DNA from: Meandrina meandrites
Taxonomy: Eukaryota > Cnidaria > Anthozoa > Scleractinia > Meandrinidae
NCBI GenBank assembly: GCA_963693305.1
Contig: OY855903.1
Location: 23,814,755 to 23,878,754, forward strand
DNA: 64,000 bases
Direction: 5' to 3'
Shown: positions 44,216-57,600 of the stretch, in pieces
Layout: each line of letters starts with the position of its first letter
Numbering within the stretch: the stretch's first letter is position 1
Program-made: the position numbers and the translations under genes
Notes under the pieces: model-generated
Told to the model about the DNA's origin: nothing
The model's input: only the letters and a program-made list of their open reading frames with translations
Databases searched by the model: none

Positions 44216-46640
44216 GAACTATGTCTCCAAGAGCAAAAGGGTTGGGAAGCCTGAGATAGATTGTCGTGTCCAATATCTAGATTTATCGTGAGGCGCAAGC
44301 GTGTTATAGTCACGCAAAACCAGTAAAGCGTTTACTGGCTGGTCAAGGGTCTGAGTGCCATGCATGCGAAGCGCAAAGCATCGAACCAAACTTTTATTAG
44401 GAGCTCGGGCACGAATTATAACGACGCACGTCATCAAAAATTTCGCCAAAATATATATATTTGTGTCGTAGGAAACCTAAAAATTATGGGCACTTAATCT
44501 GTTCACAAGCGTCTGGCTAGGATGGAAAAGAAAAATTGAGGCTAAACTTTTCAAGATGTTAACGCATGTCTTCAAAAAAGTCGATATTTATGACCGTGGT
44601 TGATTTCTCGACACAAATTGAGGTTGTCTTCCTTCAAGGTTAAGGGGGCCTGTCACTAATTTCAGACTGGCGGTTTAGAGTTTATGTAGTTTCCTCTCAG
44701 GCGCTTTTCTACACTACAAAATTATTTAACGGTTTCTTTCCATTGAAGGTAACTCAGTACAACAAAAAGAGATCGGGACTCAATTGACACGGTTTAATGT
44801 CTTTCAATTCTTTATTATTTTTAAAATACTTCATTAACAAACCAATACCTTTGTAATTCTGACTTTATAAAGGGAAATAATCCATTAATTTTTATATGAA
44901 CGTCTCTTAATGTCTTTTTACATATAAATCTTTTGCTCCAAACAATGAAAAGATGCACTTATAATAGCGGGATCTTTATAGTTATACGATAAAAATAACA
45001 GTGATATCTTTAGAATTATACGATGAAAACATTATCGTGATAATAATATACGCTACAGCACCAAGTTTGCAAACAGGTTGTACCATCAAAAGAAAACTCT
45101 TTAAATAGCTCGGCATGATTAAACACCAAGTGAATTTCGCTCAGCAGCCTGTCCGATTTCCATTAGCTTATTACCCACTGCAACTGCTTTGCATGACTTT
45201 GGTTCTCTCCCTTTGGTACAATGTCACTTCACGAGAAAACATATAGACTGAGTTTGAAATATTCAATACTCTATCTCGCGTTTCTCTCAAAGCGCGCATA
45301 CAACGTCCCTCTTTTTCGTTTATTCTAATGCCGCCATGTTTTCCTTTCTTGCTTTTTTCCCCCTTTTGCTCAGTGCACTCAGTGCATCGAAGGTAGAGCG
45401 CCTACTTGTCGTCTATCAAGTAGATAATGACCTAAAAACCTTTTCTCTAAATAACAAATTATTTATTTATTTGTTTATTTCAATATTAGTTTTTTTTAAT
45501 TAATTCGATTCCTTTTTATCCGCGTTTTACCTAAAAAACTACCTAAAAAACGCTCGTGATAACACAACATGAGGCAAACTCGGTGCTATTGTGAATCTTA
45601 TTTTAAGTTTATCTCATTAAAGATATAAATTTTGACCAAATCACAAGTAAAGAAGCACGATTCAAGCCTGGTAATCCTACGCCTTAATCAACCTCTAACT
45701 TGAAATATAATTTTACTTGGTTAAATATGCATGCTCAGTCGTTTCAAAACTGAAATCACTGTGAATAAGTGTCTCTCACAACCTAGATATTTTCCATGCC
45801 GCTTGTTCTTTATCGCGGCCGAAATTCGTAAATCTAAATGATAAAAATCTCATGTTGACAGCCTTGACGACTGCAACAAGTCGTTCATTGCTGGCTAGTG
45901 GTCAGTCTCTCTTCTTCCTATTCTCGGGCCACTTTATCCGCGCCATTCACGAGTCGAAGGAGGAGACTGGCCGCCATAAACTCAAACCTAAGAAAACTGC
46001 TGTCAGCTTGAGTAAAAAGACATCTCCCTTCAAAGACCACACACTTAATTCATCCCCTGCGAAAAAGACGTCTAAAATTCGACCTGGAATTTTCCATACG
46101 AGATCCATGTGGGGTCTCTGAAAAGCTGCTTTCCAAACGCGAAAATTCATATCGGGCAACAACCAATTATCGGAGGCACTATTACCACGTCATCGGTATG
46201 TTATATTTTTTGGCGGGAATCTCGCACGTCTCTGACGCGGGGGACAAGTTGAGCGCGCGAAAAGCGACGTCTGTTGACTCAAGCAGAAAAATGTCTAAAG
46301 TACCAAGTGGTTCAGAAACTAACCAATCAGAACAAAGTTGGCGTTCACACAGCCAATCAGATGCAAACGCAAAGCTAGTTTTTCCGCGCTTTTTAACTCA
46401 AGTTCTAATTGGTTAGTTTTCGACAGCCCTCACAAAACAACGCTAGAATGTTATCGCGGCCTTAAAAGAGTTGTAGTTGTTATCATAAGGGAGTGTACTC
46501 GGTAAAGAAAACCTAACTAAAGAAATTTAACCTAAATATTTGTTTTACCATAACTATCTAAGGAAACGTAGATGTTTGCTCTAGTTTGAAAGAATGAACC
46601 TGTACCATATTAATTTGTCCACTTGCAAAGTCTGCAAGGA

Positions 46641-46646
46641 TTTATT
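46641..46646 (-). terminator. Candidate poly(A) signal for VAT1
   Basis: AATAAA on the minus strand about 630 bp past the VAT1 stop codon. Hexamer evidence only. Confidence 0.3.
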
Positions 46647-47273
46647 TCTTGTACCAATTCACTGGTCTCTGTAAAAAGAATTGAGTGAGTAATAAATGAA
46701 AAAGTTTTGTCCGTGGTTTTAATAGCTTGTTTACAATCATTTGCACATTAAATACTCTTTCCCAAGAAAGTAGAATAAACAAAATCCTTCCGTATCTCAC
46801 AGTGGGCGACCTTGCTGCATCACAGGAGGAGGAATCTCTCTTTTGCTAAAGGGTTGCTTCTAGCTATGTTTATAACGTTCAGTGAAATCTCTGCTAAAAG
46901 CCAAAACAGCTATTTACAAACCCGCCCGAAAAGGCTACATATCCCCCCCCCCCTATGTGGACACCTTTCCTCTGGTGATTCCTAGTTTACAGGAACTAGG
47001 CAAGTCCCGAGAGTAGAAGACCAAGGCATTTTTCATACATTATACTCTTCTGTTTGCGCACAAACTCTAAGGGCTTTTGAAGGTCATGACGACTTTTGGA
47101 AGAATTTTGGAATTCAGGGACCTTTCGAGAACCTCTGAATACACCCAGACTGTGTTCAGTTGGTGCAATCAATTCTCCTAACTAGGGCCATAAGAAATAT
47201 CCAGAGACTTGCAAGGAGAATTTGTATGTTGACAACTTGATGAAAATGATTAGTTAACAAGACCTACCAGTAT

Positions 47274-50200
47274 CTAAGCAGCAGCATCTTCCTTCTTTTC
47301 CTCGTCAGCTTTAGGTTCCTCTTTCTCTCCTTCTGTTTTCTCTTCTCCTTCCTTCTCCTCTGTTTTCGTCCCTTCTTCCTGTAAAGGTTAAAACAACAAA
47401 CAATCAGAAAAAAAACTGCAGTCTCTATTGTCTTTAAGATCAGTTTTTACTAGAGTGCAGCATTTCAAAACTGTGTAACAACCACATAGAACCACTGCTT
47501 GGATCTCTGATGCTCTTTGTCTTCACTACAGAACTTTTGCATCAAACTTCAGATGTCTGTCAAGCAATTACTGAAGTGAAGAATTGAGTAACCAAAGAGA
47601 CCATTTCTTTATTCAAACTAATGTAGAGTACCTTTGTGGCAGCAGGCTCGGCTGGTGGTGCAGCTACAGGCTCAGGCTCGGGCTCAGGCTCGGGCTCTGG
47701 TTCTTTCATGGGTGATAAAAGTATTTTACCAACATTCTTGCGCTCATGCATGCGCTGCATGGCTTTGCCAACCTACAACCAAAAAACTCTTCTCAGCTAT
47801 GAGCTGTAGGTTAATGTTGCATGTTCAAAAAAGGAATGACTGAATGAAAAATATATTTCTTTCAGGACTTTGTGCAGGAAGATCTTTTATGTGTCATTAA
47901 TAGTCTCGTTGTAAAATTTCCTCACAGTAGTGGTAAGCTACGTGGCTGTCTCTGGCTTTGTTTTCTGCTGAAAGTAATTCTGCTGTAGGTAGTGCACATG
48001 AGGTGAGTAGCTACAGCATTTTGTCATGAATGTGCCACCTCACCTTCTGCACACCATCTCCAGGATAAAGAAACAACGAAATATCACCATACACTCTGCA
48101 AGAAACTGGATCCTAGTTGAACTATTTATCTGAACAAATCATAAATCTTGCGTACTTGGGATTGGCTTGGGCTTTGAGGTCGCTTTGTGAGAAATCAACA
48201 CTTAGTTATATCCATGTTCTACAAGCATCAAATTTTAGGTGCAAATTTCTTCCAAACAGTGTCTTAAGTGGACGTCATTTCAGTTTCCATTTGTGACTGA
48301 AAGCTGAAACGTAATTTGGTGGATTCTCTACATAATAGGCTACTACAGTCCAACCTCTGGTAACCAACACCCCTTGCAGGCACACACCTTACATAATTGG
48401 AAAAAACAGTCACAGGCCCCAACCACACAAATGCTTCATTTGTAACCTCCCACAAGCAGATCTACACTTCTCTTAAGCAGATACCACGTCACAGTCCCAA
48501 TGGTGTAGATGCTTACTAGAGCTTTAACTGCATTTGGACACAATATTATGTAGCATCATTGGTCCGGAATGCGTGCAGAAAGCTAGATAATATTTTAATG
48601 CAAACAAAATGTTATTCGACCCTTGATTGTGACAGTACTAACCTCTTCCAATGCAAACACCTGATCAATGTGAGGTTTGATCTTCCCTTCAGTGTACAAC
48701 TGAAACAAATGTTTCATTGCTTCACGAACTTCTTCTGGGTGCTGATATCTGAGCTGAAATCCACAAACAGTTTTGTTGTCTTTTATTAGCTGCATAGGGC
48801 TGAATGTCGCACCTTGAAACCACTGTTAAAACAAAAAAGATATTAAACAATATTAAAAACAATATATTATGATAGCTGTAATAATGATTATGTTTATCAG
48901 ATCTTAAGAAGGAAGCAGGGGGGGGGGGGGGGGGTCAAAGGGAAGGACACACTCCCTATGACACTTGTCAGGTCTTAATTGATTAGTATTGGTGGATGCA
49001 ATAACACTTGTGCAACAGTAGAGGTAAAGAATAATATTGGTGTGTTATAAACCTATAATAAATTCAAGCTTGTAACCAACAAGCCTTCATCTAAGCAATT
49101 TGAGACAAACAGAGATCAAAAGATAAATATTACCTACACATCCTAATGGTCTTAAATTAATATTAATAAAATTAATTAACTATTCATTCATACCATAGCT
49201 GTTTAGCCCCTTATTACAGTGGACAGCCCCTTACCATCACAAAAGTCCGTCTTGCACCAAAAATCACTGGCAAAATTGCACTTTAAATTAAATATTAAAA
49301 AATTATTGCAATTAAGATTCCAGCACAGTGACCTGACCAGTGCTTTATTTTAAAAGACCTAATAATTGTAACTTACATTCTTGGCTAAATTGAAGACACT
49401 CTTTGATTCAGAAATAGCATTTGCATATCCTGTCAGGGGAAGGAACAATAATTAATAAACATGAATTTTCCACTGGATTAGTAAAGCGAAATAAATGGAA
49501 AATGTTTTACTCACACACCACTGTGAACTTAGGCAGGCAGTTGTTCTAGTTTTAGCCCCGTTACTGGCCTTCCCACCCATCTCCCTTGGTTTTCAGTTTT
49601 GAATGCTGTGTCAGTACAGCATTTAAACATTCCAATTTTTGCACCGTCTTCAGTTAGCTGTTAGGACTGACAGTCCGCGTACTGTTTTGATTTTACAGGC
49701 AGTCAGCTTAGCAGGAGTTCTGGTGGGGCGTGAGAAAACAAATTTATTTTGCTTCAACATAGCTGTGAAATGAAAGACAGAAATGGCAGGTTTAGTTTAA
49801 CAAGGATATCACTAATTAACAGACCTATGACTGGGACTCTAAAATCTCTCAAACTGGACTTGAGAAGAAGAAAATAATCAGATGAAGGTGAGAACCAACA
49901 AAAAATTCAGCCTACATGACTACAGGCAGGAAAAGTAGGAGGTAAGCATTTACCCAGGCAGACTAAAAAACTAAACAACAATTTTGTACACTTTAGTTCA
50001 TTTCACCAATTTCAAGTCTCCCATCAAGGGAAAAAAACTGGAAACTGAATTACAAATGGTATGTGCCATCTCTTTCCGTTGGATTGCTTGTTTACCTTAT
50101 TCAATTGTCACTGCACCCTTGACCAACAGTCAGGATATGAGTGACCCTGGAAAGATCTGATTTTAAGTCTGAAAATATCGGACTTCTGGTTGAATTGTGC

Positions 50201-51632
50201 ACGCCTAGCATTCAAAAGCATGGCTCAACAAACTCCTTTGTGGTTTAACTCCAGCCATTTCTATTGTTTTTAAAACCAAACAAAACCAATCTCGCTACGG
50301 AACTTTCAGGAGTCACTCATTGTGAATGTCAAGCCTGCACAATAAGGAACAAAGACTTGAGGTACAAGATTGTGGTCACCCTACCCAGTTCTTTCCGGCA
50401 AATGGTAAACAAACAATAGCATTTCATAAAGGCACTGCAAATTAACGACCAAAATGATATTTACCAGATTGAACTTACCAAAGCAAACAATAATTCCCAA
50501 AGGTTTTAACAGATTGTAGCCTTTCTTTGTATCAGCACCAGCAAGGGGATCAAGTACAATGTCTACTCCTTCTGGACAAACCCTGACAAAACAACACTCA
50601 ATACATTAATCACTACTATACCTGCCAACTCTGTCACCTTAGGACCAAGTCTCACGCCAGCAGGTTGATTAAACTCCGATCTTGTGCCTACTCACCTACA
50701 GACCAATTTATCATGCTTAGCTGAAAAATTTGAGCTACTACAGCCTTAATTGATGCACATTCAAAAAATATGTTAACCGAAATAAAATTATACAAGAAAA
50801 GACTGTGTAAATGATGATACCGTAAAATTCCGGTTATAAGCCCTGTGCTTATACAACTTTGTAAGGGGTTTTGGATGGGCTTATAAGCGGAGGGGCTTAT
50901 ATCCGGGGGAGCTTATAAGCAGAATAAAAAAAAACCGTTTCAAAACGAGCCAGGGCAGTGTTGATCGAAATACGTTTTTAAGTTAAAAAGTCATAATAAA
51001 GCAAAATTTAGCCCTGTTCAGTACTGTCATCCAGCAGAGGGGGACTTATATCCGGGGGGGGGGGGCTTATAACCGGATGTATTTTATTGTTTTCAGGTAG
51101 ATGGGCCTATAACCAGGGGAGCTTATAACCAGAATTTTATGGTATTTCTCCAGAATTCTTTGATTTTTAAAATGAAATATACCGACAATAAAGTTGTGTT
51201 TGGCAAAACACAGCCAGACACTAGAACTGGAACCTGTGAAATCCTTAAAATCAATCTTTGGAAATCTCCAGAATTTTTTGACATCTTCACTGATACAGTC
51301 GGGCCAGTTGTTCTCAAATTTCATGTATTTGACTCAGTTAAAGTTCTCTGTCAGGTATACACAGTCGATAGTGCCAATGCATAAACTTTCAGCTACTGTG
51401 TGCTTAAAATGGCATGTTGTAAGTTATTATTTTTTACATTTATCATTTTCTTATTATTGTATTGTGTGGTTCCAGAAAATATCCATACTCCCCCCACAGA
51501 AGGGATTGGAAATTTCCGGGAGACGGGGGGATCTCAAAGACCCCAAAATTTAAAGCAATGTATGAAGCTAAATCGGAATTTCCGGAGGGGTGGGGGGATC
51601 ATAGGGCAAATCCCTTCTGTGGGGGGGGGGGG

Positions 51633-51664
<32 letters not shown>

Positions 51665-54600
51665 ACATTGTTGTCATCAACAATGAAATGAACGTACTTC
51701 TTTACTGCTTGGACATAGTCCATTGTTCTGTAGTCAATGGCATGCGTTATTCCATTTCCAAGAATGATTTCATGCTGGAACACCAACAAACAGTTAATGG
51801 TAACATAATCTGCTAAGTTGTAATGTATATGGGACAAACAGCCTTTGAAATTTGCGCAATGAACAAGGTTAGAATACTTACACTGGGATATCTCCTCCAC
51901 TAACTCCTCAAAACCCTGTAACTCCTTCCAATGACTTATTCATACAAGAGGAGTTAAGTTACCATAAACACAGGCACTGTGACCTGGGTTTGTGGTCACT
52001 CTGTTGTTGAAAACCATGACCTCTTATATTAAGTTGTAGTGAATACATGAACATGCACAATTTTTTCTCCAACCAGGGCAGTTTATAAAGGGTTGATAAC
52101 ACCAACAATAACAAGCACCACCCAACAGTCCACCACTACCCATTTTATACCCCGAGAGAGCTACTACTGTAAATCACAAAGTAATGTTCCGACAGAAGAC
52201 CACAACACAATGGCAGCCAGTAGTAGTAGACCTGGACTGCTTTTATACTCAAATACAATTTATTTGATCCGGAGTCTGCACTAAGCATAAGGACACCAGG
52301 TCTTCCACATTCCATCTAGGTATAGCAACAATACTCCTAGTTGCTTATGCTATGGAAACCACAAATAAGTGCTGACTTATGCTTATGCTTGTATGCCACT
52401 AACGAAATGCATGAAGGCCTAATGGTTAGCAAGCTGGACTCCAGATCTCGAGAACGGCCCAGGTTCAAGCCCTGGCCAGGGCGCTGTGTTGTGTTCTTGG
52501 GCAAGACACTTCACTCTTATAGCGCCTCTCTCAACCCAGGTGTATAAATGGGTACCAACAAATTTAAAGCTGGAGGTAACCCTGCAATGGACTAGCATCC
52601 AATCTAGGAGGAGTAGAAATACTCCTAGTTACTTCATGCTACAGAACCAAAATTACACGCCAGCTGTATGGGCCACCAACTTTGGAACAGTGAATACACC
52701 TTGCCCGTTTTTGGTAAGCAACCAACAAACCCATACCTTATTATCACAAGAACAAGTTACCTGGTTTGAGCTACTGGTGATGTGGTTATGGGTGTGGACA
52801 AAACATGGGGTAGTGTAGGCCATGGCCAATAGTCCATATGGCATACCCCATGTTTTATCCACACCCTGTGGTTATACAGTCATTTATACCTTTGATGCTG
52901 AAGCTGTACCAAATGTGGTGACTTCTTCCACTGTCTTACAAAGCTGTGTGGCTGCCATACCCTAACCAACAATTTTGCAAACACATAAGCAATATTAATA
53001 TCTACAACAACAGCTTTTAAAGGAACCCTCCACTGTTTTTACAAGTATTGCTTAAAATGTTCCGAATGTGCTCATTAGTACATCCTATATTAAAAAAATG
53101 TCTTACGTAGCGAACTGATTTTTTTATCGATTTTCAAAGACGAGCCCCTCAGCCTCTTCGTAATTCCCACGGCCGCCATCTTGAATAGCGCACAATGGAC
53201 TGTGGGCATTGATGACGTATCGTGGTTGCTCGATCGCTCCAAGCTCTGCTGTATGAATTGGTAAACATGTTGCAGATTTTACCATATCTAGCCTGCGTAG
53301 CTGGCGCATAAAGGGGGAGGGGGAGGGGGGGTAGGAAATCGGGAAAAAAAGAGCGGGCGGAGGGGGACTGGGGAGAAGGAGGGAGCGCCTGCAATAAAAG
53401 CCCCTATTGGTTCAATTCTGCGGTTGCTGGCGGCCGCAAAATTCCGATTGGTCAATCAGACAATAGAGTGGCTTCGTGGTGTGATAATCGCGGCAGTATC
53501 AAGATGGCGACCGAAGTGGACGTGTTGTCAATAGCTTTAGCCGATTTAAACGTCGCCGCCACTCGCGAATTCACTTTAAAACCGGAACAAGAGGTAGCAG
53601 TGAGAGCTCTACTCCATAGGAAAGATGTTTTAGCGGTTTTGCTGACAGGATATGGCAAAAGCATGATATACCAAATGTTTGTCCGCGCCAAGGACTATCA
53701 AATGAATGGCAAAGCAGCGATTCTTGTTATTTCTCCGTTGGTTAGTATTATAAAAGACCAGATACAAGACTTCAAATCAATCGGGTATTCAGCCGTCGAT
53801 ATCAGCAAAGGCAGTGATTTCTTCAGGTTTTCTACCTTTCAGAATGGTATCTGATTTACTCAGAGCTTTGAACTCGGAAGAAACAGCGATTCTGACAGCT
53901 TCCTTTGTGTGTTCAATGAGTTCTTCGTGTCTGAATGCGTGATTAGCCGCCGTTTTCCAGTTCTTGAGCACCAAATTGATAATCAGAGATTTTGTCGCGT
54001 TGTCGAACGTTTTCCGAACAATGACTTCTCCGTTGGGATTTAGGATAAGTACCTTGAGCTGGGAGCTTGATTTTCCGTCTATATCGTCAATATTACAAAA
54101 GTTAGACAGAACGTCGGCATCTTGTTCAGCAGCAGTAGGTGTTACTTGTAACAGTCGTAGGAAGCTGTCGTTTGCTTCGATCTTCGCAGCCCGCTTCCCC
54201 GTTTAAATCTTCATCAGCTAATAAAGCTTTCTCAACAAAACTGTATAGCTCGGCTGCATTCCGAATTTTGCGGCCACAAGGTCTGCAGACCCGTTCTGAT
54301 AAGTTTTGGTTTCGCGATAAAGGAAGCCCAATCGACCCGCAACACTCCGCTAAAATAAGCCCCGCACTTTCTTGTCTTCCAGAAGGCGTAAATAAATTTT
54401 CAAAGGACACTCTTGCTCCGTCAGAGGCAAAACTCGCTCCACAAAATCTGCAGTTGTTATTTCGGATGTCTACCTTGGGCTTTCTACCTCGTTTACTGGG
54501 CTTTGTTGGAGTTGACATTCCGTGTGGGGATTTACTCTAGCGTAGCACGCTGCTACGAAAAATATTTTTTTCACGCCTTTGCGATAAATTCCCGCGTGTA

Positions 54601-57600
54601 ATCAGTCATAAAATAAATAAATAAATAAATAAATCACTTTATTTAAGTGTCATGCGGAAAAGTGCGTGCCTAATTTTGATTGGACGTTGAAATGACAGTA
54701 GAATTAATCAAATTATGCAAACGAAGTGGGTGGAAGTGCAAAAGAGACGGCTTTTATTGCAGGCGCTCCCTCCTTCCCCCCAGTCCCCCTCCGCCCGCTC
54801 TTTTTTTTCTCCCGATTTCCCACCCCCCCTCCCCCTCCCCCTTTATGCGCCAGCTACGCAGGCTAGCCATATCAGCCACATATCACCTGGACCTGTAGTA
54901 CTCTTTTAACCTGGAACTCTACCCTTCTTTCTGATGAATTTTAAAAAATATCGAGCCACAATGAAGAAACATTTTTAAAGAATCGAGTGGCTTTTATTTA
55001 CAAACCAGCAAAATAAAGATCAACAGTTCAGTTCCATTCATCAAATTTATTTCACTTTCAAAATCATACAAATACTTAACGAAGCATAACTCTCTTTTAT
55101 AAATAAAAACACAGAGCATAGATGACCTTTTTACATCACTGTGTACCTTCATCTTTCAACAAAAATGCCAGCTCTTTGCAACACACTGATGGCTTCTCGA
55201 TCAGCAGTGCAGAACATCGTTCGCATAAGCGGTCTAAAGACGTGTTCGATGGCGATTGACAGTTTCTTACTTTAAAATTGAACCTTCCTCCTCCTCTTCT
55301 TCTTGTTGTGATGCATTCTCTGGTCATTCTTCTTTAGAAAAGTACTCTAGGTTGAGGTGATATGGCAAAATCTGCTACATGTTTACCAAATTATCTTGAA
55401 TTCATAGAGCAGAGATTGGAGAGAGCAACCACGATACGTCATCAACACCCACAGTCCACTGCACGCTATTCAAGATGGCGGCCGCGGGAATTTCGAACAG
55501 GCTGAAAGGCTCTTCTTCGAAAATCGATAAAAAAATCAGTTCGCTAGGCAAGTCATTTTATTAATATAGGATCTATTAATTAACACATTTGGAACATTTT
55601 TAGCAATACATGTAAAAACAGTGGAGGGTTCCTTTAATATTCGTAGTTAGGAAAAAAGGCACAAGTGTTTATAATGTTATTTCATAGCCTATCTAGTGTA
55701 GCTAATAGGTAGGTAGTGAATGCTGCACAGACTTGGCTTGTGTTGCCGAGTATGAAATCAAAATGATATCAAACTATATATTCCACAGTGCCTAATGATT
55801 TGAAGGTCAAGATAATGTTAAATAGCCTTAGAATCATCCCATATTTCAGGTACAGCAGTAGCCCGTGTATAAGAACCTGAATTTTTCAATTTAGCCTAAA
55901 TAGGTTCTTATATAAATGGAGCTTAAAGCAAATTTAGGCTACCAAGGTTCTTAAAATAGGTTCTTATATTTTCATGTGAATTTCATCTGAATATACTAGA
56001 GTAGTAGAGTACAGTACTTGTAAATACTTGGGGAATTATTTGAATGGCAAACACAATAGACATACAACATGGTACTTAAGCTTGATGTTGGTTACTTTCG
56101 AATTGCAACATGATTCATACACCTGTCAAATTCACAGTTCCAACAGTTTCCTGTAAATAGCATATCTCTACAGATTTATTAGTTAAATATGCCACTTGAA
56201 AGCTAAGTCAACCACAAGAAATATTAATATTGATTACATACCTCTACAGAGGTCCATGTAGTCTCTCCAACTAAACAAAGCAGAGACACTCCACAGATCA
56301 TTTATAGAGCTATGTCACCTTACAGAATTTTCAATCTTGGATGACTCTTTTTGGAGATGAAAACAGATGGCTGCTAAAAAGTCTTATTCTTACCACTCCT
56401 CCTGCGGCCATGTGAATTAGGACACTTTTTCTTGGACCCAGATTTGAGCAGTGGAAAAGCATGAAATAAGCCGTGAGGTACGTCATAGGAAGTGCAGCGG
56501 CCTCCTCAAAAGTCATGCTCTCTGGAATGACAAAACAAGCACTGGCAGGAATACAGGCATACTCAGACCACGCACTGTCTGTTGTCAAGCAAGCTACACG
56601 ACAGCCAACCTACATGGCATAACAAGAAACATCATGAATGCAATTTGCATGCGTGGTGACACTACTAGACTGTTACAGTCCCTTATTTTTCTGTGAAGTT
56701 GTAGAGGTTGATTGTTGAGTTTGAGGGGCTGCCATGCATCTTGGTGTCTTAATGTGAGCAAAAAGCTAGGGAGAGTACAAAATGCCTGGGGTAGGGATGC
56801 TAGGTGTTAATAGCAAGGTGGTGAAGGAGCACCCCCAGCAACCCATACCCAAGGGCATTTTGTACTGTCCCCAATTTTTGGCTTGCATTAAGAAACCAAG
56901 ATGGCAGCCCCTAAAATTCAATGATCAACCGTCCCTCTATATCTTCACAGAAAAATAGGGGGACTGTGAACAGTCTATGCTACTGCTGAACACCAGTTAA
57001 GTGAAGAATAATGGAAAGTGTGCAGTAACAGATTATGTTACCTTTCATCATATACAATATGTCAACTGCTTTCTGTATGACAACACAGGCTTATTATTTA
57101 CATGCAGGATGTGACAGCTGAAGAAAGCCAATCTGTCTTAGTATTGTAAGTTATGATAATGCTGCTGTACAGCCAGCAAACTGTTGTTTGTTTTTTCATG
57201 TGTGAGTGACGTTTATTATAACAGCACGCTTCATATTATTTTATATGGACACCTGGATAATACAAACACTTCTGTGTTTCCCTTTGATGTCTGTATGTAC
57301 ATTTAACAGCTGAATGGTAGTAACACACCCAAGAAATGAACTAGAGATTGTAACAGACACACCCGGGTGTTATATAGTTGTCACACACCTCTAATTCTGT
57401 GACACCTTCACCAAGTTCCTCTACAGTTCCAGCACATTCAAATCCAGGCACAAATGGAGGTTTTCTTGGGCTAGGATACAGTCCCTGGCGTTGTGCCATA
57501 TTTGCGAAATTGAGGCCACTGAGTAAAAAAAACAGCTTTATTAATATTAATGTGGTCAGATCAAAGCTCCAAGCTAAGGAATCAGTCATTATTTAGAGGG

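Larger units (their letters stand above)
39265..47273. other. 8 kb spacer between CHD and VAT1, no confident gene
   Basis: CHD 5' promoter DNA should lie just above 39264, and VAT1 3' UTR near 46.6-47.27 kb. In between are a small hairpin (40846-40910), the composite MITE with a nested insertion (42983-43620) and a 52-bp micro-element (44164-44215). Plus-strand ORFs at 45852-46121 and 46198-46416 (basic, serine/lysine-rich) show neither family resemblance nor clear splice structure. Three ccaatcag boxes lie around 46322-46362. Confidence 0.45.
53289..54865. mobile_element. 1.58 kb element carrying RecQ-like and zinc-finger ORFs, nested in the foldback
   Basis: Ends TAGCCTGCGTAGCTGGCGCA and TGCGCCAGCTACGCAGGCTA are perfect inverted repeats; the inverted arms run about 118 bp and are G/C-strand biased (ggggagggggaggg). 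Flanks accatatc (53281-53288) and gccatatc (54866-54873) are an 8-bp duplication with one mismatch. Inside are the helicase fragment (53468-53854, plus) and the zinc-finger protein (53789-54518, minus), convergent and slightly overlapping. No DDE transposase is recognised, so it is probably a deletion derivative. Confidence 0.75.
53021..55633. mobile_element. TTAA-flanked foldback element with about 270-bp inverted arms, VAT1 intron 3
   Basis: TTAA lies at 53017-53020 and 55634-55637. The ends AGGAACCCTCCACTG and CAGTGGAGGGTTCCT are perfect inverted repeats, and the arms continue for about 270 bp with many matched blocks (for example tttttatcgattttc / gaaaatcgataaaaa, and the ggccgccatcttgaa / ttcaagatggcggcc pair). 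The left arm was later split by the element at 53289-54865. TTAA target sites are used by the piggyBac and Kolobok groups; no transposase is visible, so assignment stops there. Confidence 0.75.

Noticed and set aside
45852..46416. Two adjacent plus-strand basic ORFs as a possible gene upstream of VAT1's 3' end
   Set aside because: No domain, splice sites or conserved motif that I can point to; kept only as a note in the spacer entry.
51400..51816. 138-codon plus-strand ORF and its minus counterpart
   Set aside because: Made of MITE arms and a poly-G run translated as poly-Gly/Pro; only the 51698-51774 part on the minus strand is real (VAT1 exon 5).
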